Origin: an uncultured Eubacterium sp. | Lineage (GTDB): Bacteria; Bacillota; Clostridia; Peptostreptococcales; Anaerovoracaceae | DNA length: 9,456 nt | Assembly: GCA_946614405.1 (NCBI GenBank) | Contig: CAMOGZ010000043.1 | Coordinates: 1-9,456 of the forward strand | Reading direction: 5' to 3' | Shown here: positions 1-6,417 of the stretch, piece after piece | How the letters are laid out: the number at the start of each line of letters is the position of its first letter | Position numbering within the stretch: the first letter of the stretch is position 1 | Position numbers and translations under genes: made by a program | The notes under the pieces: generated by a model | The model's input: only the letters and a program-made list of their open reading frames with translations | Told to the model about the DNA's origin: nothing | Databases searched by the model: none

Positions 1-910
1 CACCGCCGGTGACCGTAACATGTCCTCCGGCCAGTTTCAGATCACGGGTAATGCCGACGGTATTGCACTGGTAATACAGTTCTTCTTCTCCGAACTTCTT
101 CACCGCCTTCTTCTTGGGGGTGATGGTTCCGGTATCATCCACCGTGATCATCTTGTTCAACGTCTCCGGATCGATGGTATACTCTCCGGTGGGCGTATTA
201 TATGTGATCTCCGTAGACAGATACGTGTCTGCGTAGCTCTTCTGTCTCCGGATCTCCTCGCTGTCGGAGGTCACCTTCGGCTTCGCATAGAAGTTGCTCG
301 CTACGTAATGGAAGGTCATTTCATTGTTGGCAATGGACTCCAGCATCGCATCTTTAAGTGCATCCTGGTCCAGATTATCTCCCTGGACCTCCGGAACAAT
401 ATCAAAATCCCGGTTGGACAGGTCCACGTAAGCATCCTTGGTCTCGACGGTGCCCTTCCCGTCCTTAACGATATCCAGGGCGGCGAACTGCTTGTCAAAG
501 GATTCACTGCTGCCCTTGGGGGTCATTACAATGTCGGCGGAACGGATCTCCTTGTCCCAGATCCTGAGGATCGACGGAATCAGTCCGGGATGCAGGCAGG
601 TCTCCACCTGATCTCCCAGTTTATATTCAAGGTCAAAGTGGGTGATCTTCCCTGTGGGCGTCCCCTGCTCTGTAATGCTGAGGACCTTATTCTCGTTCCA
701 TTCTTTAATCAGGGCCTTCTCTGCCTGCTGACGGGTCATCCCCGATACATCCACACCATTCAGTGTGGACTCCGGCAGGAACGTATTATTGACCACATAA
801 TTCTTATAGCCGTAATAGCCTGCGCCGCCAAGAAGCCCCAGAATGATCAGGAACAGGACGAAGAATATGAATCCCCTTTTCTTCTTTTTCTTTGCCTTTG
901 CACTGCTCAC
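1..910 (-). CDS. L,D-transpeptidase precursor with PG_binding_4 domains (partial, C-terminus off window)
   Basis: Only the first 303 residues are in the window; the frame is open to base 1. The start is GTG at 910-908, preceded by AAGGAAGGGG about 8 nt upstream; I see no in-frame ATG nearby. Residues 5-12 are a run of Lys/Arg and 13-31 are hydrophobic, giving an N-terminal membrane anchor with the rest outside the cell. From residue 44 the segment FLPESTLNGVDVSG is the typical opening of a PG_binding_4 (YoaR-like) domain. A second such repeat ends in GGHVTVTGG, which in this family lies just before a GDYGW-type segment and the YkuD catalytic domain. YkuD enzymes form 3-3 peptidoglycan crosslinks through a catalytic Cys; that Cys and its domain are missing here only because the window ends. 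A VanW-type protein can share the N-terminal repeats, but the last visible residues fit an L,D-transpeptidase better. It has its own promoter, so it is probably not strictly part of the upstream operon. Confidence 0.8.
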   Translation of the reverse strand, partial: MSSAKAKKKKKRGFIFFVLFLIILGLLGGAGYYGYKNYVVNNTFLPESTLNGVDVSGMTRQQAEKALIKEWNENKVLSITEQGTPTGKITHFDLEYKLGDQVETCLHPGLIPSILRIWDKEIRSADIVMTPKGSSESFDKQFAALDIVKDGKGTVETKDAYVDLSNRDFDIVPEVQGDNLDQDALKDAMLESIANNEMTFHYVASNFYAKPKVTSDSEEIRRQKSYADTYLSTEITYNTPTGEYTIDPETLNKMITVDDTGTITPKKKAVKKFGEEELYYQCNTVGITRDLKLAGGHVTVTGG

Positions 911-947
911 GAATATACCCCTTCCTTCAGTCTTAATCTCTAATCTT

Positions 948-975
948 ATTGTATCAAATTATGATGAAATCTCAA
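948..975 (-). promoter_or_regulatory. Sigma-A promoter of the L,D-transpeptidase gene
   Basis: On the minus strand TTGAGA (970-975) and TACAAT (948-953) are separated by 16 nt. A TG one base before the -10 box makes it an extended -10. It lies in the 71-nt gap between the ABC transporter stop and the GTG start, giving a leader of about 30 nt. I see no clear terminator hairpin in this gap, so read-through from the ABC gene is also possible. Confidence 0.6.
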
Positions 976-981
976 GCAAAA

Positions 982-2706
982 TTATGCCTGATTCCCAAGT
1001 TCTTGTGTATGATACAGCATCGCATACTCACCATCTAGTTGCAGCAGCTCTTCGTGGGTGCCGCTTTCGGTGATGGTTCCGTTCTCGATCACGATGATGC
1101 GGTCCGCATTCCGGACCGTGGCAAGCCGGTGAGCGATGACCATGGTGGTCCGCCCTACGGACAACTGGTCAAAGCTCTTCTGGATCCGTTCTTCCGTGAT
1201 GGTATCCAGTGCGGATGTGGCCTCATCCAGAATGAGGATCTTCGGATTCTTCAGGAAGATCCTGGCGATGGACAGCCTCTGCTTCTGACCTCCGGATAGC
1301 TTGGTCCCCCGCTCTCCCACATAGGTCTCGAACTGATCCGGCATCTCCATAATGTCGTCATAGATCTCCGCCTGCTTCGCCGCCTGGATCACCTCGTCAT
1401 AGGTCGCATCCGGTCTTCCGTAACGGATATTCTCGAAGATGGTATCCGCGAAGATGAATACGTCCTGCTGTACGATTCCTATGTTCTCCCGCAGGGACCG
1501 CTTTGTGACCTCACGGATGTCAGTGCCATCGATGCGGATCGCACCCCCGGTGACATCATAGAACCGGGGAACAAGCTGGCAGAGTGTGGTCTTTCCCCCG
1601 CCGGAATGTCCTACGATGGCGAGAGTCTCACCCGGCGTCACAGACAGGCTCAGGTGATTGATGACCTCGGTGTTTTCGTTATAGGAGAAGCTGATGTCAT
1701 CGATCTCGATGGCACCGTCAGTCACCCGGATCGGGCCTGCGCCGGGCTTCTCCTTCACCTCCGGCTCCATCCGCATGATCTCGTCAAAACGCTTCAGTCC
1801 GGCCATTCCATTGGTAAAGATCTCTGCGAAATTGCTGAGTTTGCGGATCGGGGTCACAAAGGCATTCACGAAGAGTGTGAATGTGATGAGGTCGATGTAA
1901 TTCATGGAGCCTTCCATGATCAGATAACCGCCCACTGTGATCACTGCCACAGGCATGATGCACATGAAGAACTCCTGGCAGGCATTGAAGATGCCCATGG
2001 CTTTGAAGAAGATCTTCCGGGCATTGATATATGTGTCATTGGAACGGGAGAAGCGGTCCTTCTCCACATTCTCATTGGCAAAGGCTTTGGATGTTCTCAT
2101 GCCGGAAATGCTGGACTCTATGTCAGCGTTGATCCCGGCAAGTCTCTGTTTGACCTCAGTGGATGCTTCGGACATATTCTTCCGCCGGTTCATGACGATC
2201 AGCAAGAATATGGGAATCAGCAGCGCCACAACCAGCGCAAGTCTCCATTCCATGGCGAACATAAAGACCAGGGATCCGGTAATGGTCAGAAGTGAGATCA
2301 GCAGATCCTCGGGGCCATGATGGGCAAGTTCGGTGATCTCAAAGAGGTCTCCCGTGAGCCGGCTCATAAGCTTTCCGGTGCGGTTTTTGTCATAGAACTC
2401 AAAGTCCAGCTGCTGCAAATGGGCAAACATATCCGACCGGATATCGGCCTCGACAAACACACCGAAAGAATGTCCCAAATAAGTCATAAGATAATAGCAT
2501 ACCGAACGGAGCAAATAAAAGAAAGCCACACAGAACATGAGCGTAAAGAATGCACGGTACATACTGTTCGGCAGCATCTGGTACATGGCATGTCTGGAAA
2601 CCAGAGGAAATGCCAGGTCCACCGCCGATACCATGAATGCACAAAACAGATCCAGGGCAAACAGTTTTCTGTGAGGCTTAAAATAATGAAATAGTCGTCT
2701 TAACAT
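982..2706 (-). CDS. ABC exporter half-transporter (membrane domain fused to ATPase)
   Basis: A 574-aa type IV ABC exporter subunit of the MsbA/BmrA kind. Residues 1-315 hold about six membrane segments (near 17-37, 55-77, 134-153, 156-172, 246-264 and 271-287), with the usual FYDKNRTGKLMSRLTGD coupling region at 104-120. The ATPase domain is complete: A-loop Tyr342, Walker A GHSGGGKTT at 366-374, Q-loop Gln413/414, signature LSGGQ at 470-474, Walker B ILILDE at 490-495, D-loop SALD at 498-501 and H-loop His526. Every catalytic residue is present, so a homodimer could work; no partner subunit is in view. Such exporters move lipids, drugs or peptides outward, and the substrate cannot be read from the sequence. 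It starts 21 nt after the SDF gene stop and is probably co-transcribed with it. Its ribosome binding site is unusually far from the ATG (17 nt). Confidence 0.93.
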   Translation of the reverse strand: MLRRLFHYFKPHRKLFALDLFCAFMVSAVDLAFPLVSRHAMYQMLPNSMYRAFFTLMFCVAFFYLLRSVCYYLMTYLGHSFGVFVEADIRSDMFAHLQQLDFEFYDKNRTGKLMSRLTGDLFEITELAHHGPEDLLISLLTITGSLVFMFAMEWRLALVVALLIPIFLLIVMNRRKNMSEASTEVKQRLAGINADIESSISGMRTSKAFANENVEKDRFSRSNDTYINARKIFFKAMGIFNACQEFFMCIMPVAVITVGGYLIMEGSMNYIDLITFTLFVNAFVTPIRKLSNFAEIFTNGMAGLKRFDEIMRMEPEVKEKPGAGPIRVTDGAIEIDDISFSYNENTEVINHLSLSVTPGETLAIVGHSGGGKTTLCQLVPRFYDVTGGAIRIDGTDIREVTKRSLRENIGIVQQDVFIFADTIFENIRYGRPDATYDEVIQAAKQAEIYDDIMEMPDQFETYVGERGTKLSGGQKQRLSIARIFLKNPKILILDEATSALDTITEERIQKSFDQLSVGRTTMVIAHRLATVRNADRIIVIENGTITESGTHEELLQLDGEYAMLYHTQELGNQA

Positions 2707-2723
2707 AGTTGTATGAGAATGTT

Positions 2724-2730
2724 CCTCCTA
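2724..2730 (-). promoter_or_regulatory. Ribosome binding site of the ABC gene, overlapping the SDF stop codon
   Basis: TAGGAGG on the minus strand contains the TAG stop of the SDF gene and a strong GGAGG. The ABC ATG begins 17 nt further on, well beyond the usual 5-10 nt, and no ATG, GTG or TTG lies in frame between them. The position suggests that initiation of the ABC gene is coupled to termination of the SDF gene. Confidence 0.6.
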
Positions 2731-4344
2731 TCGTTGTTTGATCTTATACCTGTGCAGCAGTTTCTGATTGAGAAGTCCCATCCGTTCGCACTGCAGGATC
2801 ATCTCAAGCTGAAGCAGCATCTGATTGGCTGCAGAGGCAAACAATCCGAAAATAATATCGAACAGCATGGCGTCGATCAGAGCATCACCGGGGATCCCCA
2901 GCGCAGCAAAGGTGGCGATGTATGCCAGCAGGTTTGCTCCCGGAACCGGCGGCGTTGCCGCAAAGACGATCACCGCAAAGATCACCGCCTGAACATACCA
3001 CATCCAAGACACTTCAATATTATAATGCATGGCTGCATATCCGATAAATATCAGTGTTCCCACCGATGAAATGGGCATATAAAGCACCAGTCCGTTGGGC
3101 AGACTGATGGATGTAAACGTACGATTCATTCCCAGATCCGTCATGCAGGACTGCTCCGTAACACCGAAAGCAGTGTCCAGGGATCCGGAACGCAAAGTTA
3201 GCCAGAATGGCCCTGCGAGCTTTCGGAGCAGGATCATGGGACTGATCTGCTCTCTCATACTGACATATAAAAGCACCACGGCGATGCAGAGCAGAGAGAC
3301 GGCCAGTGAAATGATGATACAGATCCACAGCCCTGTGAGAATACGGGTTTTCCCCACCCAGATCTCCATTCCCATCAGAATGCAGAGTACGAAGGGAACC
3401 ATCCTGCTCATAAAGGAGCAGAGCTGCAGCCCCACCATGTTGATCTGCCTGCATATACGTGCAAGATTCAGCCCCTGGTCGCCGATGATATTCATTGCAG
3501 CTCCTATGGTCAGGGCCATGACCAGAAGCTGCGGTGTATTAGACTCGGCGAATGGAGACATGAAATCCTTCGGGAAGTTCTGTAAGACCGATTCAATGAA
3601 TTCAGTCAGAATGCTCCATAAGCCAAATGATCCCATCACTTTCAAAGGATAAAAGAGGCAGGAAATCATCGTAGCGAGAGCACCCATAATCAAACTGAAT
3701 ATGAAATAACGGCCAATAATAACACGCCGGTCCCCTCCCCGTTCGGAGATCTTAACCATGTTAAGAATCGTTGTGATCACCATGAAGAACAGGATCGGTC
3801 CCATCATCACATTCAGGACCCGGCTCCAGGCCGTGTAGAGGAGATCCATCCAGTGATGTACAGTGTATATGACGGCGGCATCAGGAAATAACATGCTGCC
3901 AAGATTACCGAGGATCACTCCGCCGATCACAGCCACCACGATATTCGCGAAGGGACCCAGCAGCTGGGTCGTAATGACGATGCGAAGCAGGTTGGTCCGC
4001 CCATTATAAGTATACTGGGGGCTCAGTCCCACGGATGTCAGAAGAGAGCTGCACAGATCCTCCAGTTCACTCTCTTCCAGACTGAGGGGATTGAATGCTT
4101 CTCCTTCGTGTTCGACCTGAACGATCAGCCGGCCGAACCGTCTCTGGATCACCCCATGGACCTTCTTGTCTTCTCCATAATGATCGCGCATACGAAGAAG
4201 CGCCTCTTCCATGGAGAGGCGTATCCTCAGGCGGTTCAGACGTTCTGTATCGATTTCAGTCAAAGCCCGGTCCAGGGCCTTGGAGAAGGAATCGATGGCT
4301 GAACCCGTTAATGGAAAAAATTCTCTGTACTCGGATACTTTCAT
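2728..4344 (-). CDS. SDF (glutamate/dicarboxylate transporter) family membrane protein with N-terminal RsbW-like pseudo-ATPase domain
   Basis: A 538-aa two-part protein. Residues 1-125 resemble the SpoIIAB/RsbW ATPase fold: RLSMEEALLRM (42-52) matches the N-box region and VEHEGEAFNPL (77-87) the first G-box. The ATP-site residues are gone: the Mg-binding Asn is Arg51, the G-box Asp is His79, and no glycine-rich lid is visible. Residues 126-515 are a polytopic membrane domain that I align with the SDF fold of GltPh and EAAT proteins: HP1-like LRSGS (384-388), SLPNG before TM7 (414-418), and VPGANLLAY and LGIPGDALI in the HP2 region. In the last core helix Asp496 and Asn507 match GltPh Asp390 and Asn401, but Gly500 and Ala503 replace Asp394 and Arg397, and the NMDGT sodium motif reads YMPIS. 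The start overlaps the upstream stop by ATGA, so translation is coupled. It may be a sensor, or a transporter of an unusual substrate. SDF membership is fairly sure; function is open. Confidence 0.82.
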   Translation of the reverse strand: MKVSEYREFFPLTGSAIDSFSKALDRALTEIDTERLNRLRIRLSMEEALLRMRDHYGEDKKVHGVIQRRFGRLIVQVEHEGEAFNPLSLEESELEDLCSSLLTSVGLSPQYTYNGRTNLLRIVITTQLLGPFANIVVAVIGGVILGNLGSMLFPDAAVIYTVHHWMDLLYTAWSRVLNVMMGPILFFMVITTILNMVKISERGGDRRVIIGRYFIFSLIMGALATMISCLFYPLKVMGSFGLWSILTEFIESVLQNFPKDFMSPFAESNTPQLLVMALTIGAAMNIIGDQGLNLARICRQINMVGLQLCSFMSRMVPFVLCILMGMEIWVGKTRILTGLWICIIISLAVSLLCIAVVLLYVSMREQISPMILLRKLAGPFWLTLRSGSLDTAFGVTEQSCMTDLGMNRTFTSISLPNGLVLYMPISSVGTLIFIGYAAMHYNIEVSWMWYVQAVIFAVIVFAATPPVPGANLLAYIATFAALGIPGDALIDAMLFDIIFGLFASAANQMLLQLEMILQCERMGLLNQKLLHRYKIKQR

Positions 4345-5930
4345 ATGTTCTTCTTCAACGTTAATATATTCTTTCCATTGATATATTCATACTTGATATC
4401 GTCCATGGCATTCTTGACCATGAAAATTCCAAGACCGCCGATCTCACGTTCATCTGCCGACTTGGTAACGTCAGGATCTTCCTTTGCAAGAGGATCGTAT
4501 GGGACTCCCTGATCGATGAACTGAATGACGACACAAACGGGTTCGTCGGTGACTTCCACACGAAGCGTGGCATTCCCCTTCCCCGGATGATATGCATAGT
4601 TGCAAATGTTTACGAAGATCTCTTCCACTGCGACCTGGATCTGCATCTGTGCCTTGATTGGACAGTCGATTTTGCTCAGATGCTTCTCAACAAAGGACGC
4701 CACCACAGGAAGGTTCTCCTTCAGTGCCTCAATCTCCATCTCGTTAGTATCAAAAAGGAGTGTATCATACTTCTCCAGCAGAGAGATCAGACTGGATCTC
4801 CAGCATTCGATCTCCTGCCTTGTATCTTCATGCTCCAGGCCATTTCTGCGGATGGATCTGCGGATCAGACGAGTATATCCCACGATACGGGCCTTATCTT
4901 CCACATCCCGCAGGATCTCCTCATTCTCCGTTCCCATATAAGAAATCAGGAACTTCTTCCAGAATTCACAGGCTGTATCAAAATCGAACCCCTGAAAACT
5001 CTTAACATGCTCATGATCCCATTCTGAGAACCCGATGAATGCATTATAAATGGAACCCAATTCGAAAATGGGATGGCCCACAGCCAGAGTGTCCATATCA
5101 ATGAGCAGGACCTCATCGTTCACCAGCTCCAGATTCTTCGTATGATAGTCACCATGGATCATATGATCATCATGGGGCACATCCTGAAACAGGGAAAGTA
5201 ATTTCTTTCCTTCCTTCTCCGGCAGGTGATCCTGCATGAACTCCGCCCAGGAAACGGCAGTTTCCTTCATATCGGGAAGATCTCCGGGAGGAACCAGTGT
5301 CCCGTGGATGATCTTAAGCATCTTAACATACTCCCGGACACACCAGTCCATCTTCTCCGGTTCCGTGGAAAGAATCTTGGAGAATGACTGTGCATCCAGC
5401 AGTTCAAAAACAGAGCCATAGCTGTCCCCTACCCGGACAACATCATAGGATATTGCCGTGGGAACACCCAGGATCAAAGCCTTGCGGGCAACATCCCGCT
5501 CATGCTGGATCTCATCCAGTGCATCAGCGTTGTTGTAAACTTTCACTACATTATCACGGTCGATCCGGTAAATCGTGCCGTTGGCACCGCGTCCGATCTC
5601 CTCGGCTCCTTCGATGGATACGACACGGTATGCCTTCTCTATGTTCATCATCTGCGTAAAACCGGTCATTTCGAATATATCAAAGACCTCCGGCTTTACA
5701 TCGATGATATGAATATCCGGATTCTGTTTCCGCAGTTTCAGGATCACACGAAGACCTGCACTGGAAAGATAGTTCAGTTCCGATGCGTCGATAATGACCG
5801 GAAAACCTCTGTGCCCATCGATGATCCCGAATATGGTCTCTTCTACGGGCCCTGCATTGCCGGAATCAATATGGCCGGATAAGGTTAATCGTATTTGATT
5901 CTCCAGAACCTCGCCTCTGATTTCTTCCAT
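4341..5930 (-). CDS. STAS / APH-type kinase / RsbW-like ATPase fusion protein
   Basis: A 529-aa cytoplasmic protein with three domains. Residues 1-100 are a STAS anti-sigma antagonist domain with LSSAGLRVIL; Ser57 aligns with the phosphorylated Ser58 of B. subtilis SpoIIAA. Residues 105-370 are an aminoglycoside-phosphotransferase-type kinase: Gly-rich GRGANG (113-118), Lys130 in VVKVY, Glu144, catalytic HGDYHTKN (259-266, with Asp261 and Asn266), and metal-binding IDMD (277-280). Residues 395-529 are an RsbW/SpoIIAB-type ATPase: N-box Glu437 and Asn441, G-box DQG at 473-475, and the EIGGLGI lid at 496-502. In known systems such ATPases phosphorylate STAS partners or bind sigma factors. All active-site residues are present, unlike the neighbouring membrane protein. 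Two ATGs lie two codons apart; AAAGGAG is only 1 nt from the first (5936) but 7 nt from the second (5930), so the second is chosen. It follows the stand-alone STAS gene by 22 nt. The target of the APH domain is unknown. Confidence 0.88.
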   Translation of the reverse strand: MEEIRGEVLENQIRLTLSGHIDSGNAGPVEETIFGIIDGHRGFPVIIDASELNYLSSAGLRVILKLRKQNPDIHIIDVKPEVFDIFEMTGFTQMMNIEKAYRVVSIEGAEEIGRGANGTIYRIDRDNVVKVYNNADALDEIQHERDVARKALILGVPTAISYDVVRVGDSYGSVFELLDAQSFSKILSTEPEKMDWCVREYVKMLKIIHGTLVPPGDLPDMKETAVSWAEFMQDHLPEKEGKKLLSLFQDVPHDDHMIHGDYHTKNLELVNDEVLLIDMDTLAVGHPIFELGSIYNAFIGFSEWDHEHVKSFQGFDFDTACEFWKKFLISYMGTENEEILRDVEDKARIVGYTRLIRRSIRRNGLEHEDTRQEIECWRSSLISLLEKYDTLLFDTNEMEIEALKENLPVVASFVEKHLSKIDCPIKAQMQIQVAVEEIFVNICNYAYHPGKGNATLRVEVTDEPVCVVIQFIDQGVPYDPLAKEDPDVTKSADEREIGGLGIFMVKNAMDDIKYEYINGKNILTLKKNI

Positions 5931-5952
5931 TGGCATGCTCCTTTCTCACGCT

Positions 5953-6249
5953 TTACTCTATTGTCAGAATCTCATCGAAACCGGTGACTTCGAAAATGTC
6001 CATAATGACATCTCTGACGCCGGTCAGACGCATACTTCCCTGCTTGTTCATAATCTTCTGTGCCGACAGTAAAACACGCAGTCCTGCTGACGAAATGTAC
6101 TCCAGATTGTCCATGTCAAGTACCAGCTCGCGGACAGCCGGAAGGTCACGATTCAGCTCATTCTCCAGCTCCGGTGCAGTGGTGGTGTCCAGTCTGCCGG
6201 AAAGGCAGAGAGTTAATTTATCATTTTCCAGATTCTTTTCTATTGTCAT
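5953..6249 (-). CDS. STAS-domain anti-sigma factor antagonist-like protein
   Basis: A 98-aa single-domain protein, the usual length of SpoIIAA/RsbV proteins. YISSAGLRVLL (51-61) carries the phosphorylation site: Ser54 aligns with SpoIIAA Ser58. The end reads MDIFEVTGFDEILTIE, nearly the same as the close of the STAS domain in the next gene (FDIFEMTGF), so the two are paralogues. In known partner-switching systems the unphosphorylated STAS protein binds the RsbW-type kinase and frees the kinase's other partner; phosphorylation by the kinase undoes this. The obvious kinase here is the C-terminal domain of the next gene. AAAAGGAG sits 7 nt before the ATG. It is the first gene of its operon and has a clear promoter. 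No sigma factor or PP2C phosphatase is adjacent, so the output is unknown. Confidence 0.9.
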   Translation of the reverse strand: MTIEKNLENDKLTLCLSGRLDTTTAPELENELNRDLPAVRELVLDMDNLEYISSAGLRVLLSAQKIMNKQGSMRLTGVRDVIMDIFEVTGFDEILTIE

Positions 6250-6338
6250 AACAGAACTCCTTTTACGACCTCACTTCCATGCGCTTTATCGTTTATACAA
6301 AAAAGCACCTATTAAGTTACATAAATTGACTTTTGTAT

Positions 6339-6368
6339 ATTATAGCACAGAAATACAGCGAATTACAA
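6339..6368 (-). promoter_or_regulatory. Extended -10 promoter of the STAS operon
   Basis: On the minus strand TTGTAA (6363-6368) and a perfect TATAAT (6339-6344) lie 18 nt apart, with TG one base before the -10 box (TGCTATAAT). The predicted transcript starts near 6332, leaving a leader of about 80 nt before the STAS ATG. The -35 element lies inside the tail of the preceding LicD terminator. This is a housekeeping sigma-A pattern; I see no sigma-B-type box. Confidence 0.72.
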
Positions 6369-6381
6369 TTACAAGTAGCAA

Positions 6382-6406
6382 CTCCCCGCAATTTCCATGC
6401 GGGGAG
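6382..6406 (-). terminator. Rho-independent terminator of the LicD pair
   Basis: CTCCCCGCA and TGCGGGGAG form a perfect 9-bp stem with a 7-nt loop, beginning 11 nt after the LicD-B stop codon. The minus-strand tail (TTGCTACTTGTAATTG) is only moderately T-rich, so termination may be incomplete. On the plus strand the hairpin is not followed by T's, so it is not bidirectional. Confidence 0.72.
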
Positions 6407-6417
6407 CCGAAATCTCA

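Noticed and set aside
20..943. Plus-strand open frame of 307 codons
   Set aside because: It lies opposite the L,D-transpeptidase gene, whose minus-strand translation shows clear family features, a signal-anchor and a ribosome binding site. The plus-strand translation looks like no family I know.
1606..2295. Plus-strand open frame of 229 codons inside the ABC gene
   Set aside because: It is antisense to the conserved ABC membrane and ATPase domains; the translation is His/Asp-rich, typical of a shadow frame.
4201..4221. 7-bp inverted repeat CGCCTCT / AGAGGCG early in the SDF gene
   Set aside because: It falls in the conserved Ser-Met-Glu-Glu-Ala region of the coding sequence and is about 120 nt from the start codon, too far to mask it. 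No sign of a regulatory role.
4341..5930. Reading the APH-type domain as an aminoglycoside resistance enzyme
   Set aside because: The kinase lies between a STAS domain and an RsbW-like domain in a signalling operon. Catalytic motifs are shared by the whole APH/choline kinase superfamily, so they do not indicate antibiotic resistance.
6326..6345. Possible plus-strand promoter, TTGACT followed by TATTATAG
   Set aside because: The spacing between the two boxes is far too short for a sigma-A promoter, and no plus-strand gene follows.
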